A DNA stretch of 64,000 bases from Neisseria dentiae. Its GTDB lineage: Bacteria > Pseudomonadota > Gammaproteobacteria > Burkholderiales > Neisseriaceae. The translations under genes and the position numbers were made by a program. The DNA is taken from assembly GCF_014055005.1 (NCBI RefSeq), contig NZ_CP059570.1:1054001-1118000 (forward strand). The letters run 5' to 3'. Positions within the stretch are counted from its first letter, which is position 1. Every line of letters starts with the position of its first letter. Below the pieces are notes generated by a model. The model saw only the letters and a program-made list of their open reading frames with translations, was not told where the DNA came from and searched no databases. Shown here piece after piece: positions 7,794 to 16,508 of the stretch.

Positions 7794-8435
7794 ATGAAAG
7801 CATTCACGCAAATCACCGCACTGGTTGCCCCGCTTGACCGCGCCAACGTCGATACCGACGCCATTATTCCCAAACAATTCTTAAAATCCATTAAACGCAG
7901 CGGCTTCGGCCCCAATGCCTTCGACGAATGGCGCTATCTCGATCACGGCGAGCCGGGCATGGACAACAGCAAACGCCCGCTCAACCCCGATTTTTCGCTC
8001 AACCAACCGCGTTACCAAGGTGCACAGATTCTGCTTACCCGTAAAAACTTCGGCTGCGGCTCCTCGCGCGAGCACGCCCCGTGGGCACTCGACGACTACG
8101 GTTTCCGCGCCGTAATCGCCCCCAGCTTTGCCGATATTTTCTTCAACAACTGCTACAAAAACGGCTTGCTGCCGATTGTGTTGAGCGAAGAAGAAGTCGA
8201 CCAACTGTTTAAAGAAGTGGAAGCCAACGAAGGCTATCGGTTAGCTATCGATTTGGAAAAGCAAACCCTTACCACCCCAAGCGGCCAAACATTTACTTTC
8301 GACATTACCGAACACCGCAAACACTGCCTGTTAAACGGCCTCGACGAAATCGGCTTAACCCTGCAACACGCCGATGAAATCAAAGCATTTGAAGAAAAAC
8401 GCAAAGCCTCACAGCCATGGCTGTTTAATGCTTGA
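7794..8435 (+). CDS. leuD: 3-isopropylmalate dehydratase small subunit
   Basis: Swivelling-domain partner of LeuC. The 213-residue protein shows the family signatures ANVDTDAIIPKQFL, the GCGSSREHAPWAL substrate loop (about residues 83-95) and PSFADIFFNNCYKNGLLPI. Length is normal. It lies only 20 nt after a strong terminator, so its mRNA must come by read-through or from a promoter inside the upstream small gene. leuB is not found downstream; a repeat-filled gap follows instead. Confidence 0.97.
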   Translation: MKAFTQITALVAPLDRANVDTDAIIPKQFLKSIKRSGFGPNAFDEWRYLDHGEPGMDNSKRPLNPDFSLNQPRYQGAQILLTRKNFGCGSSREHAPWALDDYGFRAVIAPSFADIFFNNCYKNGLLPIVLSEEEVDQLFKEVEANEGYRLAIDLEKQTLTTPSGQTFTFDITEHRKHCLLNGLDEIGLTLQHADEIKAFEEKRKASQPWLFNA

Positions 8436-8459
8436 TTGTTAAGATAAAACACGCAGAAC

Positions 8460-8654
8460 AAGACCTTTACAAAACTCTTTGAGGCCGTCTGAAGTATCCA
8501 GTTATCGTCATTCCCGCGTAGGCGGGAATCCAGCCTTAAAACCATCAAGTATTTTATTTCAATTACTTATGTAAAACGACTGGATTCCCGCCTACGCGGG
8601 AATGACGGGGTTTAAGCATTTCAGATGATTTTAAGGTATTGTTGTAAAAGTTTC
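8460..8654. repeat. dRS3-pair palindromic element (copy A)
   Basis: The ends AAGACCTTTACAAAA and TTGTAAAAGTTTC are degraded forms of GAGACCTTTGCAAAA and its complement. Inside are a DUS, two inverted 20-bp dRS3 units (8510-8529 and 8584-8603, ATTCCC-N8-GGGAAT) and the spacer word CAAGTATTTTATTTCAAT. Together with the next repeat it fills the gap after leuD. Confidence 0.85.
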
Positions 8655-8689
8655 AGGCCGTCTGAAAACTTGATATTTCAGACGGCCTG
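8654..8689. terminator. inverted-DUS hairpin between two repeat elements
   Basis: CAGGCCGTCTGAAA (8654-8667) and TTTCAGACGGCCTG (8676-8689), joining the end of one palindromic element to the start of the next. Confidence 0.65.
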
Positions 8690-8854
8690 AGACCTTTTCA
8701 AAATTCCTTTCAGTATCTTAAAACCTCTGCGTCATGCTCGTGCTCAACTCGATCATCTTTGTTGTTTCAAAGGAAATAACAGATACTCGGGTCAAGCCCG
8801 AGTATGACAAAACATAAATAAATTCAGGATTAAAACGTATTTGGCAAAGGTCTC
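8689..8854. repeat. GAGACC-ended element with ACTCGGG core
   Basis: Ends GAGACCTTTTCAAAA (8689-8703) and GGCAAAGGTCTC (8843-8854). The core is not dRS3 but a pair of facing ACTCGGGTCAAGCCCGAGT-type units, the left one degenerate. It has the same architecture as the element at 57468-57632. Confidence 0.8.
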
Positions 8855-8875
8855 GGCCTAACTCAATATCTATCC

Positions 8876-9340
8876 CTATTTTTTACCGCCAATCTGCTCA
8901 CATTTCCCTGTGGTGAGATAAGCTTGTGCGGAGGCCGCATCTTGGCATCGGTAAGCCTCACCGACACTATTCATCCACAACGCCAAGGTATAACCGCTAT
9001 TTGCTTTTGGCGTAACCACCAAGCTGTAGCGCGAACTTTTGGTTGCGTCAGGCATAGCCACGGTTATATCGTAGCGGGCAACCAAATCCGGTTCTTTAAA
9101 TAATCCGGATATGTGGCTTTCCAAATCGGTTTGCGAAGATAGCGAACCGGGTTCACTTACCCGCTTGGTTTTAATATTGTTATTGATATCCACCAATTCC
9201 GCGTGAGCATCGGTTAAATGTCCGCGTTCGATATAGTGGTTATACGACGGGTAAGCGATTGCAGCGAGAATACCGATAATGGCCACCACAATCATCAATT
9301 CAACCAAGGTAAAGCCTTGTGTTTGCCGTTTTAATTTCAT
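8876..9340 (-). CDS. pilX: minor type IV pilin, PilL/PilX-like
   Basis: A 154-residue prepilin with a 9-residue leader, cleavage after Gly9 (QTQG/FTLVELM) and the Glu5 of mature pilins. The N-terminal helix runs to about residue 40, and two cysteines near the C-terminus (RCQDAASA, GKCEQIG) could close a D-region disulfide. It is the last gene of the pilH-I-J-K-L cluster beside dnaB. In pathogenic Neisseria this position is held by PilX (meningococcus) or PilL (gonococcus), which modulate pilus aggregation and adhesion; the assignment rests on position and length. The symbol choice between pilX and pilL is uncertain. Confidence 0.85.
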   Translation of the reverse strand: MKLKRQTQGFTLVELMIVVAIIGILAAIAYPSYNHYIERGHLTDAHAELVDINNNIKTKRVSEPGSLSSQTDLESHISGLFKEPDLVARYDITVAMPDATKSSRYSLVVTPKANSGYTLALWMNSVGEAYRCQDAASAQAYLTTGKCEQIGGKK

Positions 9341-9347
9341 ATTTCGC

Positions 9348-9866
9348 CTATTTCTCCGCTTCTACATAAGACTGCAACATCACAACTGTGTTACTGTTTT
9401 TACCCCACGCCTTGGCAGTTACACGGTAGATTTCCGAACCATCAGGTTGCTGACTAATATATTCAATAATGTAACGAGGAGATTTTGCAGCTTCTCTTGC
9501 TGCTAATGTTCCGCTGCTATTATCTATGCATGACTCAGTTTTAGAAGTTCCACAGGTAGCACGCTCCCAAGCGGGTTTTGTACCAACACTACATAAAGCT
9601 TCTCCACACTCTTCCGTGAACTGGCTTGCCTCGAGATCATCGTCAGCAATTTTCTTCTCACCTGTTCGTAATGCGGCCTCAGCCAATGCCGTGGCATATT
9701 TATGATCGGCATCGTTGGTGCTGATACGCTGCTCAGTGTTATACGATTGCGTTACACTCACTACCAAAAAGGCCACCACGATCATCACCATCAACACAAT
9801 AAACAGTGAAAAACCCTGCTGTGCCGATTTGGGTGTAGAAGTTATGAAAGGCTGCGGTTGGCGCAT
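9348..9866 (-). CDS. pilK: minor pilin PilK (PilX-family N-terminus)
   Basis: A 172-residue pilin-like protein with an 18-residue leader ending at Gly18 (SAQQG/FSLFIVLM). Position 5 of the mature protein is Ile rather than Glu, as usual for the PilX/GspK-type priming pilin that caps the pilus tip complex. Four cysteines occur in the periplasmic part (EECGEALCS, ATCGTSKTESC). It overlaps the end of pilJ by 25 bp and ends 7 bp before the next pilin start, so the genes are co-transcribed. Confidence 0.88.
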   Translation of the reverse strand: MRQPQPFITSTPKSAQQGFSLFIVLMVMIVVAFLVVSVTQSYNTEQRISTNDADHKYATALAEAALRTGEKKIADDDLEASQFTEECGEALCSVGTKPAWERATCGTSKTESCIDNSSGTLAAREAAKSPRYIIEYISQQPDGSEIYRVTAKAWGKNSNTVVMLQSYVEAEK

Positions 9867-10804
9867 GTGTTTCCTCCCCTTATTGTTGCGTCGATAGTGT
9901 AGATTTGATTGGCATTCGCTGCGCCCCCGTTCAGATTGATGCGCACAAAAGCAGGAACCCTATTCAACTCGGTTGAGTATTGGAAAGTTTCAGTATGCCC
10001 TGCCCCATCAGGACAATTATTAACATAGAGATATCTGAAAGTTGCCCCTGTAACACCACTTACCAACAATTGGGGGTTACCCCATGAATCCCCATTCAAC
10101 TGGAAACGGAAGAAACCTGTTTGTCCGCCGATAGAGCCGGTTGCGTACGCATGTACGGCATAACGCAAAACGGAAATTTCACTATCGTTTACCGTTGCTC
10201 CGCCCAATTCGCTCTTAATGGTTGCTGTCGCAGGCCGGTTATCATCTGCCGGTCGAACCAAAGCGTTGCATGTGCTAAACACCAAAGGTTCACCTACCGA
10301 AGGATTTTCACTGCCATAGATAAAGACCAAAGCATCAGAAGAAGCTGCAAAACCTGCCGGACTAAAATCAGCTCTAGCAATACTGCGGACAGGCATCAGG
10401 TTATCGGCATCGTTCTCCAATCTGAAAGCTTCACTACCGGAGGTATTTGTATTTTTATCACTAATGGTTCTGCTGCCCTTTTTGGCTTTTACTACTACCG
10501 CACTTCCGCTACCTATAGTTTCGGTATGTTTCTCAATATCGGCCATCATATTGAAGCAACCGAAGCCACCTGCCATGCGGGCATCGCGCACCACCATATT
10601 GGCAGCATTACGCAAATCCTGCTGTATGTTCATACGGCTGTCGGCGGCATTATTTAATTGGCGGGCGGTAAAATAACCTTTGCTCACGGCCACCAATACA
10701 ATCATGCTTAATGCGCTGGCCACCAAAAATTCTATCAGGCTGAAACCCTTGATATTTTGTGTGCCCGTAATCAGTAGGTAATATTTTTTGTTTTTCATAT
10801 TCAC
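9842..10804 (-). CDS. pilJ: minor pilin PilJ (PilW family)
   Basis: A 320-residue PilW-type pseudopilin. Leader cleavage is predicted after Gly20 (QNIKG/FSLIEFLVA) with Glu5 present, then a long hydrophobic helix and a large periplasmic domain, typical for the tip-complex component. The sequence DLRNAANMVVRDARMAGGFGC is a hallmark of PilW proteins. Cysteines toward the C-terminus (NNCPDG, GNTCANRS) may form disulfides. Twelve bp separate it from pilI, which precedes it in the operon. Confidence 0.88.
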   Translation of the reverse strand: MNMKNKKYYLLITGTQNIKGFSLIEFLVASALSMIVLVAVSKGYFTARQLNNAADSRMNIQQDLRNAANMVVRDARMAGGFGCFNMMADIEKHTETIGSGSAVVVKAKKGSRTISDKNTNTSGSEAFRLENDADNLMPVRSIARADFSPAGFAASSDALVFIYGSENPSVGEPLVFSTCNALVRPADDNRPATATIKSELGGATVNDSEISVLRYAVHAYATGSIGGQTGFFRFQLNGDSWGNPQLLVSGVTGATFRYLYVNNCPDGAGHTETFQYSTELNRVPAFVRINLNGGAANANQIYTIDATIRGGNTCANRSLS

Positions 10805-10816
10805 TCTTTTATCCGA

Positions 10817-11548
10817 TTAATTTGGCATACGTGCTTCATAAGTATAGACCAACTTATTGTTATTACTTGCATTACTGTTTAACGTGTTTTCATTTGCTTT
10901 TTCCGTATCGACCTGCCAAAGCACTTTAATGAATAAAGGATCACCATCCCCGCCTGTACAATTGGTTTGTGTGCTACCATTAGCCGCTATCGCCATCGCC
11001 CTACCTGTTGTGTCGTTACAAATGGTGTATTTAATATCCGCATTTGGCAAAGCTCGAGCTAACGCATCTTCAAAACGCCCCAATTGATCTAATAACAAAT
11101 CCCTTTTATCCATATTTGTAGCCGTATCTTGCTGGCACCATCCACTGGTTGCACATTTGCGCACTGTGTTATTATTGATTCTCGAATTTCTATAACTTAA
11201 TGCCCTTGCTCCAGTAATAATTGCATCATATCTTTTTCTAACCCAGCCCGTTTCCTCCCCATTTACTCCTACTTCTACCGACAAAGTCGGGTTAATCTGC
11301 ATCCCTTCCATCAGGTTCTGCACGGCTTGGGCGACAACGGTTTGGCTTTCGGCTTCGCGCACGCTGGATACGGTGCGCAATTGGGTGGCGAGCAATGCCA
11401 GCACACCGACGGCCAATGCGAACATGGCCACCAGCACTTCAACCAGCGTCATGCCGCTTTGGTTTTGTTTCAGACGGCCTTTGCTGCCCGCTGCTGTGCG
11501 GATTGCGGCGTTTGCGTGTGAATGGTTCGGGTATAAGGTTTTGCGCAT
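10817..11548 (-). CDS. pilI: minor pilin PilI (PilV family)
   Basis: A 243-residue PilV-type pseudopilin. The signature is SGMTLVEVLVAMFALAVGVL, with Glu5 and the Val-Leu-Ala run of PilV proteins. The leader before the cleavage site is unusually long (32 residues) and includes GSKGRLKQ, encoded by a DUS placed inside the reading frame. No internal Met allows a shorter version. It is the second gene of the minor pilin operon, 61 bp after pilH. Confidence 0.86.
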   Translation of the reverse strand: MRKTLYPNHSHANAAIRTAAGSKGRLKQNQSGMTLVEVLVAMFALAVGVLALLATQLRTVSSVREAESQTVVAQAVQNLMEGMQINPTLSVEVGVNGEETGWVRKRYDAIITGARALSYRNSRINNNTVRKCATSGWCQQDTATNMDKRDLLLDQLGRFEDALARALPNADIKYTICNDTTGRAMAIAANGSTQTNCTGGDGDPLFIKVLWQVDTEKANENTLNSNASNNNKLVYTYEARMPN

Positions 11549-11609
11549 ATTTTCCCCATGCGGTTTTTATTTAAGGGTTAAGGCTTGGGTGAAACCGTAT
11601 CTTTTGTGT

Positions 11610-12281
11610 TTAAGGCGACGGCTGTTCATCTTTATATTTGCACAGCTTGGCAATCGTTTCTGTTGCGCCGCTTTCGCATTTTCGCACCCTGCCGCTGCTG
11701 TCTATCAGCAAAATCGAAGCCCGTGATGCTTTGGTGTTGTCGTCTTTTGCGGCGGCATCGGTAACGGCAATTTTGACAAAACCGCCGCCTATGGTGAATG
11801 TGCCGTCTGTGGCGGCGGCGTGGCCGAATGTTCCATTAGGGTAAAATGCCCACACGGTATTGCTGTTTTGTTTTGTGCCGCTGAAGTTGTAGGTATTGAA
11901 CTGATAGCTGGTGCGCTCTTCGTTTTGTGCGTTCAAAATAACGGTGCGCAAATCAATATCGGTGTTACGCGTATAACTTCCGTCTTTGTTGGTGTCGGCA
12001 AATGCCACCATGCCTTTGCCTGCATGGGCTGTGTTGCAGTAGAGATCGGGATTGCCGTCCACTTTAATTTGTGCGGGGCAAACATAAACCGGCAGATTCA
12101 AACGGACGGCTTCGCCGCGGGCGAAGCGCAGGAGATTGGCCACCTGCTCCGCCTGGCTGGCGGCTCGGCGGGAGGCTATCCATTGGCTCATATTGGGAAA
12201 GGCTATTGCGGCCATAATTGCCACGATAGCAATCACGATCAACAGCTCGGTTAAGGTGAAACCTTGGTATTTTGAACGCAT
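11610..12281 (-). CDS. pilH: minor pilin PilH (FimT/GspH family)
   Basis: First gene of the minor pilin operon. The 223-residue product starts at the ATG at 12281, where a 7-residue leader (MRSKYQG) meets FTLTELLIVIAIVAIMAAIA. The frame is open to 12398 but that part crosses a DUS and is not pilin-like. The C-terminal part has the GspH/FimT character (GTFGHAAATDGTFTIGGG, ILLIDSSGRVRKCESG). The family takes part in pilus assembly and, for FimT in some species, DNA binding during transformation, which would suit a DUS-rich genome. Confidence 0.87.
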   Translation of the reverse strand: MRSKYQGFTLTELLIVIAIVAIMAAIAFPNMSQWIASRRAASQAEQVANLLRFARGEAVRLNLPVYVCPAQIKVDGNPDLYCNTAHAGKGMVAFADTNKDGSYTRNTDIDLRTVILNAQNEERTSYQFNTYNFSGTKQNSNTVWAFYPNGTFGHAAATDGTFTIGGGFVKIAVTDAAAKDDNTKASRASILLIDSSGRVRKCESGATETIAKLCKYKDEQPSP

Positions 12282-12378
12282 GAGCAAACCTGACGACGTT
12301 GTTTGGGTAATGTGTTTTTTTAAGTTTTTCAGACGGCCTGATACAGGCCGGTTAATATTTAAGCGGTAATGCCATAAA

Positions 12379-12406
12379 AAACACCCGCGGCCAGCCACGG
12401 GTGTTT
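12379..12406 (-). terminator. terminator after dnaB
   Basis: AAACACCCG (12379-12387) and CGGGTGTTT (12398-12406), followed on the minus strand by a U-rich run. It separates dnaB from pilH, so the pilin operon needs its own promoter between about 12281 and 12378. Confidence 0.82.
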
Positions 12407-12551
12407 AATCTGCGATTGTGCAATCATGCCCCCGTTTATTCGGCCCTGCTCTTTGGCAGTTTTGTTTATTTTCGTTGCTTATTGTAAACGATAACGCGGC
12501 GGCATACCTAATAAAATATGAAATCCGCCTACTTGGCGGCGGAAATCTGTA

Positions 12552-13961
12552 TCAATCTTCCATCATTGCAGCATCGGGTACATAGGCGGCATTTTCAAAT
12601 TTGGTGAACTGGCCGATAAAGGTGAGAAACACTTTGCCCGTGGGGCCGTTGCGGTGTTTGCCGATGATACATTCTGCCAAACCTTTAAACTGGGTTTCGG
12701 CATTGTAGTATTCGTCGCGGTACATAAACATAATCAGGTCGGCGTCTTGCTCAATGGCGCCGGATTCGCGCAGGTCGGACATCATCGGCCGTTTGTCGGT
12801 GCGCTGTTCCACCGTGCGGCTCAATTGCGATAAGGCGATAACGGGCACTTGCAGCTCTTTGGCCAAAGCTTTGAGGGAGCGGGAAATTTCGCCCAGCTCG
12901 GATGCGCGGTTGTCGCTGCGGCCGGAGCCTGCCATCAGTTGCAGGTAGTCGATAACTATCAGGCCGAGCTTGCCGTTAAACTGGCGGGCAAGGCGGCGGG
13001 CGCGGGCGCGCAGTTCGAGCGCGGTTAAGCCCGGGGTTTCGTCGATAAACATGGGGGCATCGGAAAGTTTGACCACGGCATCGTTCAGACGGCCCCAGTG
13101 TTCGTCTTCCAAACGGCCGGTTTTGAGAACGTGCTGGTCGAGCCTGCCCACCGAGCCGAGCATACGCATTACCAGCTGTGCGCCGCCCATTTCCATAGAA
13201 AACACGGCCACGGGCAGTTTGGATTCCACCGCAACGTGCTCGGCGATATTGATGGAAAACGCGGTTTTACCCATAGACGGCCGGCCGGCCACGATAATCA
13301 GGTCGCCCGGCTGCAGGCCGGAGGTTTTTTTGTCCAAATCGATAAAACCGGTGGCAATGCCGGTTACTTCGTCGGGGTTGTCGCGCGAATAAAGCATATC
13401 GATGCGTTCGACCACTTCTTTCAAAAGTGCAGGCATCTCCAAAAAGCCCTGCTTGGATTTGGCCGTGCTCTCGGCAATCTGGAAAACCTTGTTTTCGGCT
13501 TCGTCGAGAAGCTGCCCCGCATCGCGGCCTTGCGGGTTGTAGGCGCTGCGGGCGATTTCGGTGCCCACCTCGGCCAGCTGGCGCATAATCGAACGTTCGC
13601 GTACGATTTCGGCATAACGGCGGATATTAGCGGCCGAAGGGGTGTTTTGCGCCAAGGTAATCAGATAGTTGAACCCGCCCGCAGCCTCCAGCTCTTCGCT
13701 GCGCTCCAAAGCCTCCTGCACGGTAATCACGTCGGCGGGTCGGCTTTCGTTAATCAGGTTGGCGATGCTGCGGAAAATCAGGCGGTGTTCGTGGCGGTAA
13801 AAATCTTCGGGGCCGACCACATCGGCGATTCTGTCCCACGCGGCGTTTTCGAGCAGCAGGCCGCCCAACACCGATTGCTCCGCCTCCATAGAATGCGGCG
13901 GCAGCGACAATGCGCTCACTTCGCGGTCTTCAGACGGCATCATATCGGTGTAATCGTTCAT
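12552..13961 (-). CDS. dnaB: replicative DNA helicase DnaB
   Basis: Hexameric helicase of the replication fork. The 469-residue protein has the N-terminal DnaG-interaction domain (PPHSMEAEQSVLGGLLL, about residues 21-120) and a RecA-type core with Walker A GRPSMGKT at 226-233. Further helicase motifs are VIDYLQLM (Walker B region) and SDLRESGAIEQDADLIMF. Length and motifs are complete; no intein interrupts the ATPase motifs. The synteny dnaB followed by pilH-L is the standard neisserial arrangement. Confidence 0.98.
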   Translation of the reverse strand: MNDYTDMMPSEDREVSALSLPPHSMEAEQSVLGGLLLENAAWDRIADVVGPEDFYRHEHRLIFRSIANLINESRPADVITVQEALERSEELEAAGGFNYLITLAQNTPSAANIRRYAEIVRERSIMRQLAEVGTEIARSAYNPQGRDAGQLLDEAENKVFQIAESTAKSKQGFLEMPALLKEVVERIDMLYSRDNPDEVTGIATGFIDLDKKTSGLQPGDLIIVAGRPSMGKTAFSINIAEHVAVESKLPVAVFSMEMGGAQLVMRMLGSVGRLDQHVLKTGRLEDEHWGRLNDAVVKLSDAPMFIDETPGLTALELRARARRLARQFNGKLGLIVIDYLQLMAGSGRSDNRASELGEISRSLKALAKELQVPVIALSQLSRTVEQRTDKRPMMSDLRESGAIEQDADLIMFMYRDEYYNAETQFKGLAECIIGKHRNGPTGKVFLTFIGQFTKFENAAYVPDAAMMED

Positions 13962-14100
13962 AGGTTTGGCCTTAGCGTTTGGGGAAGCCGTTTATTATAG
14001 CCGAAGGCGCGGCGCGGCGGTTTGGATAGTTATTCAAAATAAAAAAGCGGCAAACGGCGGTTAAAGCAGCAAGGTTTCTTCGCTATAAACAGCCAAGCGG

Positions 14101-14109
14101 TGCTATACT
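14101..14109 (+). promoter_or_regulatory. extended -10 promoter for ppa
   Basis: TGC-TATACT gives an extended -10 hexamer (TATACT at 14104-14109) 36 bp before the ppa start. No convincing -35 is present, which extended -10 promoters tolerate. Confidence 0.5.
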
Positions 14110-14145
14110 CACGCCCGTTTTAACCGATTTGAAAAAGGAAACATC

Positions 14146-14679
14146 ATGGCTGATTTCAACAAAATCCTCACCCCCGGCGATGTGGACGGCGGCATCATCA
14201 ATGTTGTAAACGAAATTCCCGCAGGCAGCAACCATAAAATCGAATGGAACCGCAAACTGGCGGCTTTCCAGCTCGACCGCGTGGAACCCGCGATCTTTGC
14301 CAAACCCACCAATTACGGCTTTATCCCGCAAACTCTCGACGAAGACGGCGATGAGTTGGATGTTTTGCTGGTTACCGAGCAGCCTTTGGCCACCGGCGTG
14401 TTTTTAGAAGCGAAAATTATCGGCGTGATGAAGTTTGTCGATGATGGCGAAGTGGACGATAAAATCGTGTGCGTGCCCGCCGACGACCGCAACAACGGCA
14501 ACGCCTACAACAGCTTGGCCGACCTGCCGCAGCAGTTGATCAAGCAAATCGAGTTCCACTTCAACAATTATAAAGCCCTGAAAAAACCCGGCTCCACCAA
14601 AGTGGAGCACTGGGGCGACGTGGAAGAAGCCAAAGCGGTGATCAAAGAATCTATCGAACGTTGGAACAAACAGGCTTAA
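14146..14679 (+). CDS. ppa: inorganic pyrophosphatase
   Basis: Hydrolyses pyrophosphate in the cytoplasm, driving biosynthetic reactions. The 177-residue length is that of bacterial family I enzymes. Active-site blocks are visible: KIEWNRKL, YGFIPQTLDEDGDELDVLL (metal-binding Asp residues) and IVCVPADDRNNG. A GAAAAAGGAAACATC ribosome site and an extended -10 promoter precede it, and a strong terminator follows, so it is monocistronic. Confidence 0.97.
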   Translation: MADFNKILTPGDVDGGIINVVNEIPAGSNHKIEWNRKLAAFQLDRVEPAIFAKPTNYGFIPQTLDEDGDELDVLLVTEQPLATGVFLEAKIIGVMKFVDDGEVDDKIVCVPADDRNNGNAYNSLADLPQQLIKQIEFHFNNYKALKKPGSTKVEHWGDVEEAKAVIKESIERWNKQA

Positions 14680-14725
14680 AACCCATGCTGCGGCAGGCTC
14701 CGCAAAACAAACCTTAATCTTAAAG

Positions 14726-14754
14726 AAAGATACCCGGATTATCCGGGTATCTTT
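14726..14754 (+). terminator. Rho-independent terminator after ppa
   Basis: AAAGATACCCGGA (14726-14738) and TCCGGGTATCTTT (14742-14754), followed by a T-run. Confidence 0.9.
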
Positions 14755-14854
14755 TTGTTTATTGAATTACCAAACCTGCAAGCGTTTGCGCCCCATCGCG
14801 ACTGGGATTTAAACAGCCTGAAGCTCTGCAAAAATCGCTTGGTTTTTAAAGTCT

Positions 14855-15046
14855 GAGACCTTTGCAAAATTCACTGCCAACTAACAAAACCTGCTCCGTC
14901 ATTCCCGCGTAGGCAGAAATCCAGGCGCCAGGCATTCAAGCATTTGTTTAATTGATACTTTAATGTTTCCATCTGGATTCCTGCCAACGCGGGAATCACG
15001 GAATTTAAGCATTTCAGACGGCCTTTAAGGTATTTTGCAAAGATCT
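14855..15046. repeat. dRS3-pair palindromic element (copy B)
   Basis: Ends GAGACCTTTGCAAAA (14855-14869) and TTTTGCAAAGATCTC. Two dRS3 units at 14901-14920 (degenerate right half) and 14977-14996 face each other; one DUS lies near the right end. This element occupies most of the 425-bp gap between ppa and rpe. Confidence 0.88.
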
Positions 15047-15104
15047 CACTCTCAAAATACCCAAACAGATTTAGGCCGTCTGAAAGAATAACTCCGCAAC
15101 ACCT

Positions 15105-15788
15105 TCAAGAAAACGCCGAGGCTAATTCCTGCCGCATTTTATCGATAACGGCTTTATAGTCGGCCTGGCCGAAAATCGCCGAGCCGGCCACAAACGTATC
15201 TGCGCCTGCCGCCGCAACGGCGGCGATGTTGTCGGTTTTAATGCCGCCGTCCACTTCGATCGCAATTTTTCTGCCGCTTTCACCTTCATACATATCGAGC
15301 AAATCACGCACTTGGCGGATTTTCACCAACGTTTGCGGAATAAAGCTCTGCCCGCCGAAACCGGGGTTAACCGACATCAGCAGCACCATATCCAACCTGT
15401 CGAGTACATTTTCCAACACATAAACCGGCGTGGCCGGGTTCAATACCAGCCCTGCCCGGCAGCCGGAATCTTTAATCAGGCTCAGGCTGCGGTCGATGTG
15501 GCGGCTTGCTTCGGGGTGGAACGTGATAATGTCGGCTCCGGCCTTGGCAAACGACAATATCAAATCGTCCACCGGCTCCACCATCAGGTGCACGTCTATC
15601 GGCACGGTGCTGTAAGGTTTGAGGGCGGCACACACCATCGGGCCGAAAGTAAGGTTGGGCACATAATGGTTATCCATCACATCGAAATGGATAAGGTCGG
15701 CACCCGCTTCGATAACGCGTGTAACTTCCTCGCCCAAACGGGCGAAATCAGCCGATAAGATACTCGGAGCGATACGGAACTGTTGCAC
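15105..15788 (-). CDS. rpe: ribulose-phosphate 3-epimerase
   Basis: Pentose phosphate pathway enzyme interconverting ribulose-5-phosphate and xylulose-5-phosphate. The 227-residue TIM barrel shows APSILSADFARLGEE, the metal-binding HFDVMDNHYVPNLTFGP, VDVHLMVEP-type and VNPGFGGQSF signatures and EVDGGIK near the end. The start ATG at 15788 is followed directly by MQQFRIAPS as in homologues. Monocistronic. Confidence 0.97.
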   Translation of the reverse strand: MQQFRIAPSILSADFARLGEEVTRVIEAGADLIHFDVMDNHYVPNLTFGPMVCAALKPYSTVPIDVHLMVEPVDDLILSFAKAGADIITFHPEASRHIDRSLSLIKDSGCRAGLVLNPATPVYVLENVLDRLDMVLLMSVNPGFGGQSFIPQTLVKIRQVRDLLDMYEGESGRKIAIEVDGGIKTDNIAAVAAAGADTFVAGSAIFGQADYKAVIDKMRQELASAFS

Positions 15789-16004
15789 GATTGGTTTTCC
15801 TTCAAGTGTTTTTTGTTTCAGACGGCCTCTGATTTGAAAAGTTCAAATCACGCCGATTACAATATCAGCAATTACAATATACTGTTTTCAAAACAAATTT
15901 TAAATAAAATTTCTTTGTCATTAACGAATGTTAACTGTGATTATACCGCGCTTCACATACATATCCGCTAATATTTTGCGAATATTGAAATTTGGGAAAA
16001 CAAT

Positions 16005-16439
16005 ATGCTTATCACAATAAAGTTTAACCTTCTGCTGCAAGCTGCCGCGCTCGGCGGCTATCTGCTGTTTTTGGGCGCAACCTATGCCCAAGCCTCTCCG
16101 ATGACCCGCCTTGACGATTTCCACCCCAATTGCGATGTGCGCCCGTTGGGTTTGAGCTATGCCCAAACCAACGAATTGCGCAGTATCCGCAAAGAATACA
16201 AAAAAGCCATCGAAAAAGCCTTGCGGAAAGACGAACGGGTGAACAAAAACCGCCGCCGCGATATTATCAAAATCCTTTCCAGCGACAAATTCAATGCCGA
16301 CGATGCGCGCGATTATGTAGAAAACCGTTATCTTTCCGGTATGGATTTTGCGGTTGACGAATTATCCATCCAACACCGTTTTTACAAACTGCTCACGCCG
16401 TCGCAACGGCAATACTGGCTGAATGCCTGCCTGCGGTAA
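16005..16439 (+). CDS. Spy/CpxP-like periplasmic protein
   Basis: A 144-residue protein with an N-terminal hydrophobic segment (about residues 8-27) ending TYAQA, consistent with a signal peptide. The mature part is basic and helical, with YAQTNELRSIRKEYKK and LTPSQRQYWL. The last is an LTxxQ motif, as in Spy and CpxP, periplasmic helical chaperones or stress inhibitors. Assignment to this family is by motif and architecture only; overall similarity cannot be measured here. Monocistronic, followed by a perfect inverted-DUS palindrome. Confidence 0.65.
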   Translation: MLITIKFNLLLQAAALGGYLLFLGATYAQASPMTRLDDFHPNCDVRPLGLSYAQTNELRSIRKEYKKAIEKALRKDERVNKNRRRDIIKILSSDKFNADDARDYVENRYLSGMDFAVDELSIQHRFYKLLTPSQRQYWLNACLR

Positions 16440-16480
16440 TTTACCGCCTTTTCTATCAAACTGTTTCCCAAATGAGCAAA

Positions 16481-16508
16481 AGGCCGTCTGAAAATTTTCA
16501 GACGGCCT
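16481..16508. terminator. perfect inverted-DUS palindrome
   Basis: A 28-bp perfect palindrome, AGGCCGTCTGAAAA followed immediately by its complement. It overlaps the first base of the next repeat element. Confidence 0.8.

Noticed and set aside
8460..8854. Possible CRISPR array because of regularly spaced palindromes
   Set aside because: The repeats are inverted pairs with different cores, not direct repeats with unique spacers, and there are no cas genes.
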